Source of the DNA: an uncultured bacterium
GTDB lineage: Bacteria > Pseudomonadota > Gammaproteobacteria > Burkholderiales > Burkholderiaceae_F
Length of the DNA stretch: 10,587 nucleotides
Reading direction: 5' to 3'
Assembly (NCBI GenBank): GCA_905215795.1
Contig: CAJMRV010000040.1
Coordinates: 1 to 10,587 of the forward strand
In this document: positions 1 through 6,311 of the stretch, in pieces
How positions within the stretch are numbered: the stretch's first letter is position 1
Layout: the number at the start of each line of letters is the position of its first letter
Position numbers and translations under genes: made by a program
Notes under the pieces: model-generated
Told to the model about the DNA's origin: nothing
What the model saw: only the letters and a program-made list of their open reading frames with translations
The model's database searches: none

Positions 1-479
1 GAGGCGTGGTACTCCTGCGCGAAGAAGAAGCACATGCCCGTCTTCTCAAGGAGCGAGACGGCCGCCTCCGGGCTCTGGCGGATGTCGGCGCCGAGGGCCT
101 CCAGACAGTCGGCGGTGCCGCACTTGGAGGAGGCGGCGCGGTTGCCGTGCTTGGCGACCTTGAGGCCGCCCGCGGCCGCGACGAAGGCGGACGTCGTGGA
201 GATGTTGAAGCTCCCCGAGCCGTCGCCGCCCGTGCCGACGATGTCGATCACGTCCATGCCGGTGTCGACCCGGCGGGTGTGCGAACGCATCGCGGCGGCG
301 CAGCCCGCGATCTCGGCGGTGGTCTCCGCCCTGGCGCTCTTCGTGGAAAGGGCCGCGAGGAACGCGGCGTTCTGAGTCGGGCTTGTCTCCCCGCTCATGA
401 TCTCGTTCATGACGGCGTACGCTTCGTCGTATGCCAGGTCCTGCTTGTTGACGATCTTGACGATGGCCTCTTTTATCAC
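1..479 (-). CDS. trpD: Anthranilate phosphoribosyltransferase, N-terminal part (cut by window edge)
   Basis: TrpD transfers the phosphoribosyl group of PRPP to anthranilate, the second committed step of tryptophan synthesis in the cytoplasm. I translated 159 codons; the gene runs off the left edge. Seen: the PRPP/anthranilate-binding motif GTGGDGSGSFNIST at residues 82-95, KHGNRAASSK at 110-119, and the family segment ADCLEALGADI at 123-133. The N-terminal helical part (residues 1-70) has the normal length. I chose the GTG at 477-479 because a GAGGAG Shine-Dalgarno sequence lies 8 bases upstream and the protein then begins IKEAIVKIV as family members do. Residues 22-65 (MNEIMSGETSPTQ, ALSTKSARAETTAEIAGCAAAM) resemble clostridial rather than betaproteobacterial TrpD as I remember them. 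It is the first gene behind a T-box leader, with no trpE or trpG before it. The identity is secure; the foreign origin is an inference. Confidence 0.96.
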   Translation of the reverse strand, partial: MIKEAIVKIVNKQDLAYDEAYAVMNEIMSGETSPTQNAAFLAALSTKSARAETTAEIAGCAAAMRSHTRRVDTGMDVIDIVGTGGDGSGSFNISTTSAFVAAAGGLKVAKHGNRAASSKCGTADCLEALGADIRQSPEAAVSLLEKTGMCFFFAQEYHA

Positions 480-487
480 GTCTTGGT

Positions 488-493
488 CTCCTC
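488..493 (-). promoter_or_regulatory. Shine-Dalgarno site fixing the trpD GTG start
   Basis: GAGGAG lies 8 bases before the GTG at 479. No ATG in the same frame is preceded by a comparable site, so this sets the start. A 7-bp GC hairpin at 503-524 (CCGCGGC with GCCGCGG) lies about 9 bases further upstream. Confidence 0.75.
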
Positions 494-502
494 AGATTGC
501 TT

Positions 503-524
503 CCGCGGCACGGCCGCGCCGCGG
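503..524 (-). other. GC hairpin just upstream of the trpD ribosome binding site
   Basis: CCGCGGC at 503-509 pairs with GCCGCGG at 518-524, giving a perfect 7-bp stem with an 8-base loop in the trpD leader RNA. There is no U-tract, so it is not a terminator. It could keep the ribosome binding site unpaired or stabilise the leader; its role is unknown. Confidence 0.45.
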
Positions 525-569
525 TTCGTGATGTCCGTGGACGCTCGGGGCGTCTCTTTTTTGCGGACG

Positions 570-602
570 AAAAAAAATCCCTCGACCGCATCCGACCGGG
601 GA
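570..602 (-). terminator. Second intrinsic terminator in the trpD leader
   Basis: On the minus strand TCCC + CGGTCG, loop GATG, then CGGTCG + A + GGGA form a 10-bp stem with one bulged A and two G-U pairs, followed directly by eight Ts (577-570). The U-tract is much better than that of the T-box terminator 21 bases upstream. It lies between the riboswitch and trpD, so trpD is expressed only if this terminator is passed or disarmed. Confidence 0.75.
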
Positions 603-610
603 TCAGCAAT

Positions 611-657
611 GAAAAGACAATACGTCCCCGACAGATGAACACGGTCTGTCAAGGACG
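611..657 (-). terminator. T-box terminator of the trpD leader
   Basis: CGTCCTTGACAGA (minus strand, 657-645) pairs with TCTGTCGGGGACG (635-623) over 13 continuous pairs, two of them G-U, with a 9-base loop. A mediocre U-rich tail (TATTGTCTTTTC, 622-611) follows. The first seven bases of the 5' strand, CGTCCTT, are also the 3' side of the T-box antiterminator, so the two structures exclude each other as expected for this class. Confidence 0.82.
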
Positions 658-917
658 AATAAAAAAGGGTTTTATCCGCGTTGCCACCTTGAATTCACGG
701 GGTCGCCCCCGTGCACTTTGCGGGACGCCATCACGTCCCCGGCCACTCACGCAGGCCCTGGCGTCGCAGAATACTCCGTGCGGCAAGCACGTTTGACTGC
801 GCCCTCAGCGGTCCATTTGACGGCGTGTTTCCTACCTGCTTTCCAGCACCGCAGGCTCTCTGTCAGGGCATCGCCGCCTTTATCTCCGCATCAACGGTTT
901 GAGGAATCTCTCGATTC
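623..917 (-). promoter_or_regulatory. T-box riboswitch, tRNA-Trp specifier (UGG), controlling trpD
   Basis: A T-box senses uncharged tRNA: the anticodon pairs with the specifier codon and the free tRNA 3' end pairs with the T-box bulge, which stabilises an antiterminator. All class elements can be read on the minus strand in order. They are: the k-turn strands TGATG (893-889) and CTGAG (808-804) around the pair GCGG/CCGC; the specifier loop with TGG followed by A (TGG at 815-813); the GGCG/CGCC helix above it; AGAGAG (861-856); and the apical CCTGC/GCAGG stem with loop GGTGCTGGAAA. Next come stem II (800-766) with its AGTA motif (GAGTATT, 776-770), stem III CACGGGG/CCCCGTG (713-696), and the T-box AAGGTGGCAACGCGG (690-676). 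The variable base of the tRNA-pairing tetranucleotide is C (TGGC), which matches the G discriminator base of tRNA-Trp. Specifier, discriminator match and downstream gene all agree on tryptophan. Confidence 0.93.
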
Positions 918-924
918 GTGAAAA

Positions 925-954
925 ACCATAACACCGCCCGAAATGGGCTGTCAA
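925..954 (-). promoter_or_regulatory. Sigma70 promoter of the trp T-box leader
   Basis: A perfect -35 TTGACA (954-949) is followed after 18 bases by TATGGT (930-925), with T-rich DNA after it. Transcription would start near 918-916, just before the 5' end of the T-box structure, giving a leader of about 440 bases. A weaker alternative -10, TATAGT, lies upstream at 1012-1007. Confidence 0.75.
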
Positions 955-960
955 ACAGGT

Positions 961-1150
961 TTATTGAAAAGACGCTTTTGTAGTCGTTAATGCCTAATGA
1001 GTATTCACTATACGTTCGGTCTTTTCGAACGGAAATGCGGTCGGATTGGCTTTGTCGCAGGGCTCGGACGCTTGTCGGGATCGGCGTGGAGGAGGCGTTT
1101 GTTTTTAGTTTGAAGGACAGCCGGCGGATGTTTTCACGTCGGCGGGTTTT
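961..1150. other. AT-richer spacer with inverted repeats upstream of the trp promoter
   Basis: No credible gene is seen here. The stretch is richer in A and T than its surroundings. It holds the inverted repeat CGTTCG-7-CGAACG (1013-1031) and a near-palindrome TGAGTATTCA (998-1007), between 40 and 80 bases upstream of the -35 site. These could be regulator binding sites or the remains of a second promoter (TATAGT at 1012-1007 with TTTCCG at 1035-1030). No known operator is recognised. Confidence 0.4.
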
Positions 1151-1194
1151 AAAAGAAAAAGCCGGATGAAAACATGTCTTCGTTTTCATCCGGC
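1151..1194 (-). terminator. Strong intrinsic terminator (second of two after rlmD)
   Basis: GCCGGATGAAAAC at 1161-1173 is perfectly complementary to GTTTTCATCCGGC at 1182-1194: 13 pairs with an 8-base loop. On the minus strand it is followed by TTTTTCTTTT. It separates the rlmD unit from the trp leader. Confidence 0.9.
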
Positions 1195-1200
1195 CCTAAA

Positions 1201-1265
1201 AAGAAAAACCCCGCCTGGTATGCATCACTTGGTCCCCCGGGGAACCAAGGCTAAGCAGCGCGGGG
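1201..1265 (-). terminator. Intrinsic terminator of rlmD with a nested hairpin
   Basis: On the minus strand CCCCGC (1265-1260) pairs with GCGGGG (1214-1209), followed by TTTTTCTT. Inside the long loop a second stem forms, CTTGGT (1228-1233) with ACCAAG (1244-1249), closed by a CCCC/GGGG run. The rlmD stop lies about 45 bases upstream. The nested stem is unusual for a plain terminator. Confidence 0.8.
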
Positions 1266-1310
1266 TGTTGCTGTCCAGGAGTTCATCAAAGACGCGTGGC
1301 GGCCGAGGCC

Positions 1311-2813
1311 TCAGGGGAGCGTTCTCGTGAACCGTCCGATCGTCTCGACGTGGAGCGCCCCCGGGAACATGTCGAAGAGCTCGATTGCCTCGAGGCGCCA
1401 GCCGAGTCGCACGAGCGCGGCCGCATCGCGCGCGAAGGTCTTCGGATTGCAGGAGATCATCACCAGGCGTTCGATCGGGGAGCGCGTGAGCGTGGCGGGC
1501 ACGTCGGGGGCGAGCCCCTTGAACGCGGGGTCCGCGACGCACACCGTCGGCTTGATGCCGCGTGCGAGGAGTCCGGGGAGGACCTTCTCGACGGGGCCCG
1601 CGGTGAAGGCGGCGTTTTCAATTCCGTTCACACGTGCGTTTTCACGGGCGCGTTCAACGGAGGACTCCACCCATTCCACGCCGTGGGCGCTCTCGACCGA
1701 CCTCGCGCCCATCAGCGTCATGGTGCCGATGCCGCAGTAGAGGTCGAGGAAGACGTCGTCGGGCCTGAAGTCCGCCCATTCGAGGGCCTTGGCGTAGAGG
1801 GCGCGGGTCTGCTTCGTGTTGACCTGCAGGAACGTGTCGATCGCCACTTCGAAGGCGAGGCCGTCGATCGTGGCCGTGACCATCGTGTCGCCATGAAAGG
1901 GTTTCAGGTCACCGCCCGTGAGGTTGTTGCCGCGGGTGTTTTCAATGAGGACGAAGCCCGAGAGGCCGAGGCGCTCGAGCGTCTCCATGAAGGCCGTGTC
2001 CGAGGCGAGCTCGCGGGTGAGCGCGTCGTGTTCTTCGGGCGTCGTCTCGCCCGTGACGAGTCCTGCCAGGCGCGTCCTCTGTTTGTTTGTCTCCGTGGAT
2101 TCCACGCCGCGGCCCGGGGCCGTCTCGAGGTTCAGTTCGAGTTCGCCCGCATCGCGGCAGACCAGTCCCTTGATGAAGGGGAGGCGTTTCGCCTTCACGC
2201 CCGGCGTGAGCGCGCGGGCCGTTTCACGGGCGAGCGCGGCCATCCACGCGGGGGTCTGGCGGCACAGGAGGCTCTCCGGGGAGACGTGGGCGGTGCCGCC
2301 CGTCCTCAGGCCGAAGACGAGGCTGCCTTCGGCGTCGAGGTCGGCCCACCAGGAGGCTTTGTTGCGGTAGAGACCGGGAGCCGGACTCGGATGCACGGCG
2401 GGCACTTCGGGGAGGGAGTCCGCGTCGAACCCCTGTTCCTCCAATGCTTCGAGGAGGAGTCCGCGCTTTTCTTCGAGCTGGTGCGCGTAGTCGAGCCTGC
2501 CCAACGGGCAGCCGCCGCAGGCCGACGGAGCCGCAAGGGCCGGGCACGGATCGGCGGCGAGGTAGGGGCTCGTCGAGACCACCTTCACGCAGCGCGCGTG
2601 GGTGCGGCGCTGGCCCGCGTGCACGAGGAGCGCGTCGACGGTTTCGCCGCTCACGGCGCCCTCGACGTCCCATTCACGGCCGTCGAGGAAGGCGCGGCCT
2701 TCGCCGGCGGCGTTCATCGAGGAGATCGTGAGGCGCACGGTGGTGCCTCGGGTTTCGAGGCCGGCGTCGGGGACGGCGGTTAACTCGGGGTTTTCTTCGT
2801 TCAGGCGGGGCAT
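1311..2813 (-). CDS. rlmD: 23S rRNA (uracil-C5)-methyltransferase, TrmA/RlmD family
   Basis: This family methylates C5 of a uridine in RNA using S-adenosylmethionine; RlmD acts on U1939 of 23S rRNA. The 500-residue protein shows, in order: a TRAM-like RNA-binding segment at about 24-80; iron-sulfur cluster cysteines C90, C99, C102 (CGGC) and a distant C184; the SAM motif DLYCGIGT at 357-364; DPAFKGL at 428-434 in place of the usual DPPR/DPAR; the nucleophile C455 in SCNPKTFARD; and the general base E490 near the C-terminus. The TRAM part and the cluster favour RlmD over RlmC, which lacks TRAM. It is longer than E. coli RlmD (433 residues), partly through its N-terminus. The first cysteine spacing, C-x8-C, differs from the C-x5-C of RlmD. 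Its ATG overlaps the preceding gene by 13 bases and has no Shine-Dalgarno site, so translation is probably coupled. The exact target uridine is not proven. Confidence 0.9.
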   Translation of the reverse strand: MPRLNEENPELTAVPDAGLETRGTTVRLTISSMNAAGEGRAFLDGREWDVEGAVSGETVDALLVHAGQRRTHARCVKVVSTSPYLAADPCPALAAPSACGGCPLGRLDYAHQLEEKRGLLLEALEEQGFDADSLPEVPAVHPSPAPGLYRNKASWWADLDAEGSLVFGLRTGGTAHVSPESLLCRQTPAWMAALARETARALTPGVKAKRLPFIKGLVCRDAGELELNLETAPGRGVESTETNKQRTRLAGLVTGETTPEEHDALTRELASDTAFMETLERLGLSGFVLIENTRGNNLTGGDLKPFHGDTMVTATIDGLAFEVAIDTFLQVNTKQTRALYAKALEWADFRPDDVFLDLYCGIGTMTLMGARSVESAHGVEWVESSVERARENARVNGIENAAFTAGPVEKVLPGLLARGIKPTVCVADPAFKGLAPDVPATLTRSPIERLVMISCNPKTFARDAAALVRLGWRLEAIELFDMFPGALHVETIGRFTRTLP

Positions 2814-3163
2814 AGGAGGAGCACGGCGGCTAAAAGGGCGGAAAGGAGCGCGGCGAGGCGCATCGGGAGGACGCGGCGGGTGAGGATCGCCTTCGAGAGC
2901 GCGGGGTTCTCACGGGAGACCGAGCGGGCGGCCTTCTTGTAGAGCCACGCGAAGAAGAACGCGATGAGGGCCCAGAAGACTGACAGGTTGCCGACGGCCT
3001 CGGCGAGGAAGCCCTCGTGGAATCCGAAACCACCCGGATGGGCGGCCGCGGCGGCCAGGGCGAGGGCCACGCCCGTCAGGAAGACGGCGGTGAAGAAGAC
3101 GGGGTGCGACCCCATCTCCAGCACGAAGGCGCGGTCCACTTTCCGTAGGAGTTCTCGTGTCAT
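2801..3163 (-). CDS. Small three-helix membrane protein, function unknown
   Basis: I do not recognise this 120-residue protein. It starts MTRELLRKVDRAF, then has hydrophobic stretches at about 21-41, 57-75 and 99-118, with a basic loop (YKKAARSVSR, 75-84; LTRR, 94-97) between the second and third. A membrane protein with a cytoplasmic basic loop is likely. I chose the ATG at 3163 because AAGGA lies about 10 bases upstream; an in-frame upstream ATG at 3241 would place the start upstream of the -10 promoter box at 3209. It is the first gene of a unit with rlmD: its last codons contain the rlmD start and the two overlap by 13 bases. That arrangement suggests co-translation but does not reveal a function. 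Confidence 0.75.
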   Translation of the reverse strand: MTRELLRKVDRAFVLEMGSHPVFFTAVFLTGVALALAAAAAHPGGFGFHEGFLAEAVGNLSVFWALIAFFFAWLYKKAARSVSRENPALSKAILTRRVLPMRLAALLSALLAAVLLLCPA

Positions 3164-3208
3164 TGCGGGGAGTCCTTTTCGGGGAGTCTCTCGGGAAAAA
3201 GGGAGTTC

Positions 3209-3241
3209 ATTATAAGGCCGTGGGACGGCATGGCCGCCCAC
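3209..3241 (-). promoter_or_regulatory. Promoter and possible operator for the membrane protein-rlmD unit
   Basis: A perfect -10 TATAAT (3214-3209 on the minus strand) lies about 45 bases before the start codon. No TTGACA-like -35 is found at 16-18 bases. Where the -35 should be there is an interrupted inverted repeat, GTGGG...GGC/GCC...CCCAC (3241-3220), which may bind an activator or repressor. Confidence 0.5.
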
Positions 3242-3325
3242 GGGGCGCCGCTGGTCGCATCAGGCGCGGTTTTTCACGCCCTTTATTGACGAAGGTCGAA
3301 GACGCGCGGTTTCGCGGGAGGAAAG

Positions 3326-3357
3326 AAAAACGGCGGCGTCCCGTGGGGGCGCCGCCG
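3326..3357 (-). terminator. Intrinsic terminator at the end of the transporter array
   Basis: CGGCGGCG (3331-3338) pairs with CGCCGCCG (3350-3357), extended inside by CCC/GGG. On the minus strand it is followed by TTTTTCTTTC. It is the only convincing intrinsic terminator behind any of the four transporter genes. Confidence 0.88.
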
Positions 3358-3372
3358 TGAAGCGGGGATTTT

Positions 3373-3394
3373 CGGGAGTCCCTTAGGGCTCCCG
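3373..3394 (-). other. Stem-loop in the 3' untranslated region of the last transporter
   Basis: CGGGAG + T + CCC, loop TTA, GGG + CTCCCG make a 9-bp stem with one bulge. There is no U-tract. It lies between the stop codon and the terminator and may protect the mRNA 3' end. Confidence 0.5.
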
Positions 3395-3409
3395 GGAGGG
3401 TCAACCTTC

Positions 3410-4750
3410 TCAGAAGATGTTGCCCAGGGCGACGACGAGCACGAAGAGCGGGCTCACCACGCCGATCATGAGGCGGATCACCTTGAGGGCCTTCGGCGAG
3501 AGCGGACGGTCGGTCGTCGTGAGTTCCTTCTCGGTCGTCTTCCAGGCGAACCAGGAGGCGCCGATGGCGATGCCGAAGGTCGAGAGCGGCATGCCCACGT
3601 TGCTCGTGACGTAGTCGAGCAGGTCGAAGATCGTCTTGCCGAAGAGCTTGACGTTGCTCCACTCACCAAAGGAGAGCGTGCTCGCCAGGCCGACGATGAG
3701 GGCGCCGGTGAAGGTGATCAGGATGGCGCGGCGGCGCGACCAGTTGAAGGAGCGCGTCAGCAGGGCGCAGCAGGCCTCGAGCATCGAGACCGAGCTCGTC
3801 AGGGCCGCCACGACGAGGCAGAGGTAGAAGGCCACGGCGAAGAGCTGGCCCATGGGCATCTTCGCGAAGATGGCGGGCATCGTCACGAAGGTGAGACCGG
3901 GGCCGGCGCCCGGGTCCACGCCGAAGGCGAAGACGGAGGGCATGATCATGAGGCCGCCCAGGAGCGAGCTCACGATGCCGAGGATGACGATCCACATCAC
4001 CGAATTGGGGAGGTCGGCCTTCGGGTTGAGGTAGCTCCCGTACGTGATCATCGTGCCCGCGCCGAGCGAGAGCGAGAAGAACGTGAAGCCCATGGCCTGG
4101 AAGAGCGCGGAGCCGTTGAAGTCGCTCCAGTGCGGCAGGAACAGGAACTCGATCCCCTTGAAGCCGCCCGGGAGCGTGAGGCCACGGATGATCAGCACGA
4201 TCATCAGGACGAAGAGGAGCGGCATCAACACCTTGGCGATCCTCTCGATGCCGCTCTGGACGCCCTTGAGGACGACGGCGGCGGTGAGGACGAGGAACGC
4301 GACGAGGCAGAGGAACGTTTCGGTGCCGTTGCTCACGAACGCGCCGAAGTGTTCACCCAGCTGTGCCGGGTCGGAGACGAGGCCCGAGCCCGTGGCGGCG
4401 TCGAAGAGGTACTTGATGCACCAGCCGCCCACGACCGAGTAGAACGAAAGGATCAGGAAGACCGTGAAGACGCCCACGCCGCCGAAGAAGCCCCAGCCCT
4501 TGCCGATGACGCGCGAGAGCGACTTCATCGGGCCCGCGCGCCCGGCGCGGCCCATGGCGAACTCGGCGATCAGCAGCGAGACGCCCACGGTGAGCGAAAA
4601 GAAGATGTACGGGATCATGAAGACGGAGCCCCCGTTGGTGCCCGCCATGTAGGGGAATTTCCAGATGGCTCCGAGGCCTACGGCCGAGCCGACGGTGGCG
4701 AGGATGAACCCGATGCGGGAACCCCAGCCCGATTGCGTGGATGCTGTCAT
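3410..4750 (-). CDS. NSS-family sodium-dependent transporter, fourth of four
   Basis: A predicted secondary transporter of the neurotransmitter:sodium symporter (SLC6, LeuT-fold) family, which takes up amino acids or related solutes with sodium across the inner membrane. It has 446 residues and about 11 transmembrane helices, lacking helix 12 as many bacterial members do. Seen: the helix-1 break GSAVGLGAIWKFPY (21-34); helix-3 FYSVVGGW (103-110), with Y104 matching the substrate-contacting tyrosine of LeuT; the helix-6 break SLSLGAGTMITYGSY (226-240); and helix-8 AALTSSVS (315-322), which matches the Na2-site serine and threonine. LeuT Asn27, a Na1 ligand, is Ala28 here and gate Arg30 is Lys31. 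The ATG at 4750 has AAGGA 9 bases upstream. It is last in the array and is followed by the terminator at 3326-3357. The family is certain; the substrate is unknown. Confidence 0.95.
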   Translation of the reverse strand: MTASTQSGWGSRIGFILATVGSAVGLGAIWKFPYMAGTNGGSVFMIPYIFFSLTVGVSLLIAEFAMGRAGRAGPMKSLSRVIGKGWGFFGGVGVFTVFLILSFYSVVGGWCIKYLFDAATGSGLVSDPAQLGEHFGAFVSNGTETFLCLVAFLVLTAAVVLKGVQSGIERIAKVLMPLLFVLMIVLIIRGLTLPGGFKGIEFLFLPHWSDFNGSALFQAMGFTFFSLSLGAGTMITYGSYLNPKADLPNSVMWIVILGIVSSLLGGLMIMPSVFAFGVDPGAGPGLTFVTMPAIFAKMPMGQLFAVAFYLCLVVAALTSSVSMLEACCALLTRSFNWSRRRAILITFTGALIVGLASTLSFGEWSNVKLFGKTIFDLLDYVTSNVGMPLSTFGIAIGASWFAWKTTEKELTTTDRPLSPKALKVIRLMIGVVSPLFVLVVALGNIF

Positions 4751-4825
4751 AAGAGCGAGTCCTTTATTGTTTTGTGTGAGATGTATTCATGCCGGTTGGA
4801 AGAAAGGTCGTTGGTTTTCCCCGTC

Positions 4826-4845
4826 GCCGTCCTCGGCGGGACGGC
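4826..4845 (-). other. Intercistronic stem-loop between the third and fourth transporter
   Basis: GCCGTCC (4826-4832) pairs with GGACGGC (4839-4845), a perfect 7-bp stem with a 6-base loop. No U-tract follows on either strand. It is a candidate mRNA processing or stability element. The rest of the 123-base gap holds only the AAGGA ribosome site of the next gene. Confidence 0.55.
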
Positions 4846-4873
4846 TGCGGAGGGGTTGGAAAAGAGGTGTTCG

Positions 4874-6241
4874 TCAGAAGAGCCCGAGGCCGCTGAGCAT
4901 CACGATGCCGATCAGGATCGGGGCCGCGACCGCGGCGATGAACCTGAAGAGCTTCATGAACCAGAGCGGCTGGCGCACGACGAGGTTGAGCTGCTTCTCG
5001 GCCATCGGCCAGGCGGTCCAGCCCACCACGACGGCGATGCCGAGCACGCCGATGGGCATGCCGATGTTGCTGGTGAGGTAGTCGAGCAGCGAGAAGAAGT
5101 CCATGCCGAAGAGCTTGTAGTCCTTGAGCATGCCGAAGCTCAGGGCGCAGATCGTCCCGAGGACGGCCAGGCTCACGAAGTTCGCGGCGATCGCGGTGCG
5201 GCGCTTGAGCATGCACTGGTCGCAGAGGAACTGGGTGCTCATCTCGAGGATCGACATCGAGCTCGTCAGGGCCGCCACGAAGAGGCACACGTAGAAGATG
5301 ATCGCGAAGACCGAGCCGAAGGGGAGCTGCGCGAAGACGGCGGGCATCGTCGCGAAGGTCAGTCCCGGGCCGCCGTCGGGCGAGAGGCCGAAGGCGAAGA
5401 CGGCCGGCATGATCATGAGGCCGCCGAGGATCGAGGCCATGATCGCGAGCGTGACGATCCAGGAGGTCGACGTGACGATGTTGACGCGGTCGGGGAGATA
5501 GCTCCCGTAGTTCATCTGGGAGCCCGATCCCACGGAGAGCGAGAAGAAGGCGAAGCCCATGGCCGATAGGAGCGAGGAGCTCGTGAAGTGCTCCCAGTCG
5601 GGCTTGAAGAGGAATTCGACGCCCGCCCAGGCGCCCGGCAGGGTGAGGCCGCGCACGATCAGGATGAGCATCATGATGAAGAGGAGCGGCATCAGGTACT
5701 TGGCGACCCACTCGATCCCCTTCTCGACGCCGCCGAAGACGACGACGGCGGAGGCCGTGAGGAAGGCCATGTGGCAGGCCACCGGCGTCCAGTCGCTCGA
5801 GGCGAACGTGCCGAAGGCCTCACGCATCATGGCGGGGTCGTTGACGATGCCGTGGCCGGTGAGGGCTTGGAGGAGGTAGTAGACGGTCCAGCCGCCCACG
5901 ACGGAGTAGAAGGCGAGCACGAGGTAGCCCGTGGCGCAGGCGAGCACGCCGATCCAGCCGACCCAGCGGCCGCCCCACATCGGGAAGGCGCGTGCGGCGC
6001 CCGCACGGGTGGCGCGGCCCATGCACATCTCGCCCATCAGGAGGACCAGACCGATCGTGACCGTGAAGAAGATGTACGGGATCAGGAAGACCGAACCGCC
6101 GTTGGTGCCGGCCATGTACGGGAACTTCCAGATCGCCCCGAGGCCGACCGCGCTGCCGGCGCTCGCGAGGATGAATCCGAGTCGGGAGCCCCACTGGGAG
6201 CGGAGCGATTTCTTTTTTGTTGTTGAATCAGTTTCAGACAT
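4874..6241 (-). CDS. NSS-family sodium-dependent transporter, third of four
   Basis: A paralogue of its neighbours with 455 residues and a longer hydrophilic N-terminus (MSETDSTTKKKSLRSQ). Seen: helix-1 GSAVGLGAIWKFPY (29-42), helix-3 FYSVVGGW (111-118), helix-6 SLSVGSGSQMNYGSY (234-248) and helix-8 AALTSSMS (323-330). Helix 6 is the most divergent of the set: the segment that lines the substrate pocket in LeuT carries SGSQMN where the first and fourth genes have AGxxxT. A different, perhaps more polar, substrate is possible. Ala36 replaces the Na1-site asparagine, as in the other three. No good Shine-Dalgarno site is seen before the ATG at 6241, and a strong hairpin begins 17 bases upstream of it, so translation may be weak or regulated. 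The substrate is unknown. Confidence 0.95.
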   Translation of the reverse strand: MSETDSTTKKKSLRSQWGSRLGFILASAGSAVGLGAIWKFPYMAGTNGGSVFLIPYIFFTVTIGLVLLMGEMCMGRATRAGAARAFPMWGGRWVGWIGVLACATGYLVLAFYSVVGGWTVYYLLQALTGHGIVNDPAMMREAFGTFASSDWTPVACHMAFLTASAVVVFGGVEKGIEWVAKYLMPLLFIMMLILIVRGLTLPGAWAGVEFLFKPDWEHFTSSSLLSAMGFAFFSLSVGSGSQMNYGSYLPDRVNIVTSTSWIVTLAIMASILGGLMIMPAVFAFGLSPDGGPGLTFATMPAVFAQLPFGSVFAIIFYVCLFVAALTSSMSILEMSTQFLCDQCMLKRRTAIAANFVSLAVLGTICALSFGMLKDYKLFGMDFFSLLDYLTSNIGMPIGVLGIAVVVGWTAWPMAEKQLNLVVRQPLWFMKLFRFIAAVAAPILIGIVMLSGLGLF

Positions 6242-6257
6242 CGATTTTCGAAGGGGA

Positions 6258-6282
6258 CGCCGGACGGGTGTTTTGTCCGGCG
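6258..6282 (-). other. Stem-loop immediately before the third transporter start
   Basis: CGCCGGAC (6258-6265) pairs with GTCCGGCG (6275-6282), an 8-bp stem with a 9-base loop. There is no U-tract. Its foot lies 16 bases before the start codon at 6241, in a gap with no clear ribosome site, so it might affect initiation. Confidence 0.6.
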
Positions 6283-6311
6283 CGGCGCATTCGTTTTCTT
6301 GGGGTGGGTGG

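Noticed and set aside
539..562. GACGC/GCGTC hairpin followed by six Ts on the plus strand, looking like a terminator.
   Set aside because: No gene on the plus strand leads into it and the stem is only 5 bp; at most it would stop antisense transcription across trpD.
672..731. A 19-codon minus-strand frame in the leader with one Trp codon, considered as a trp leader peptide.
   Set aside because: A single Trp codon and no ribosome site; the DNA is fully explained by T-box stem III and the T-box motif, so peptide attenuation is unnecessary.
863..1189. A 108-codon open frame on the minus strand between rlmD and trpD.
   Set aside because: It starts inside the 13-bp terminator stem, crosses the promoter and the first part of the T-box, has no ribosome site and resembles no family I know.
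1296..2783. A long plus-strand open frame (495 codons) opposite rlmD, and similar long plus-strand frames opposite the transporters.
   Set aside because: These are antisense shadows caused by high third-position GC: they give low-complexity charged sequence, while the minus strand carries clear family motifs.
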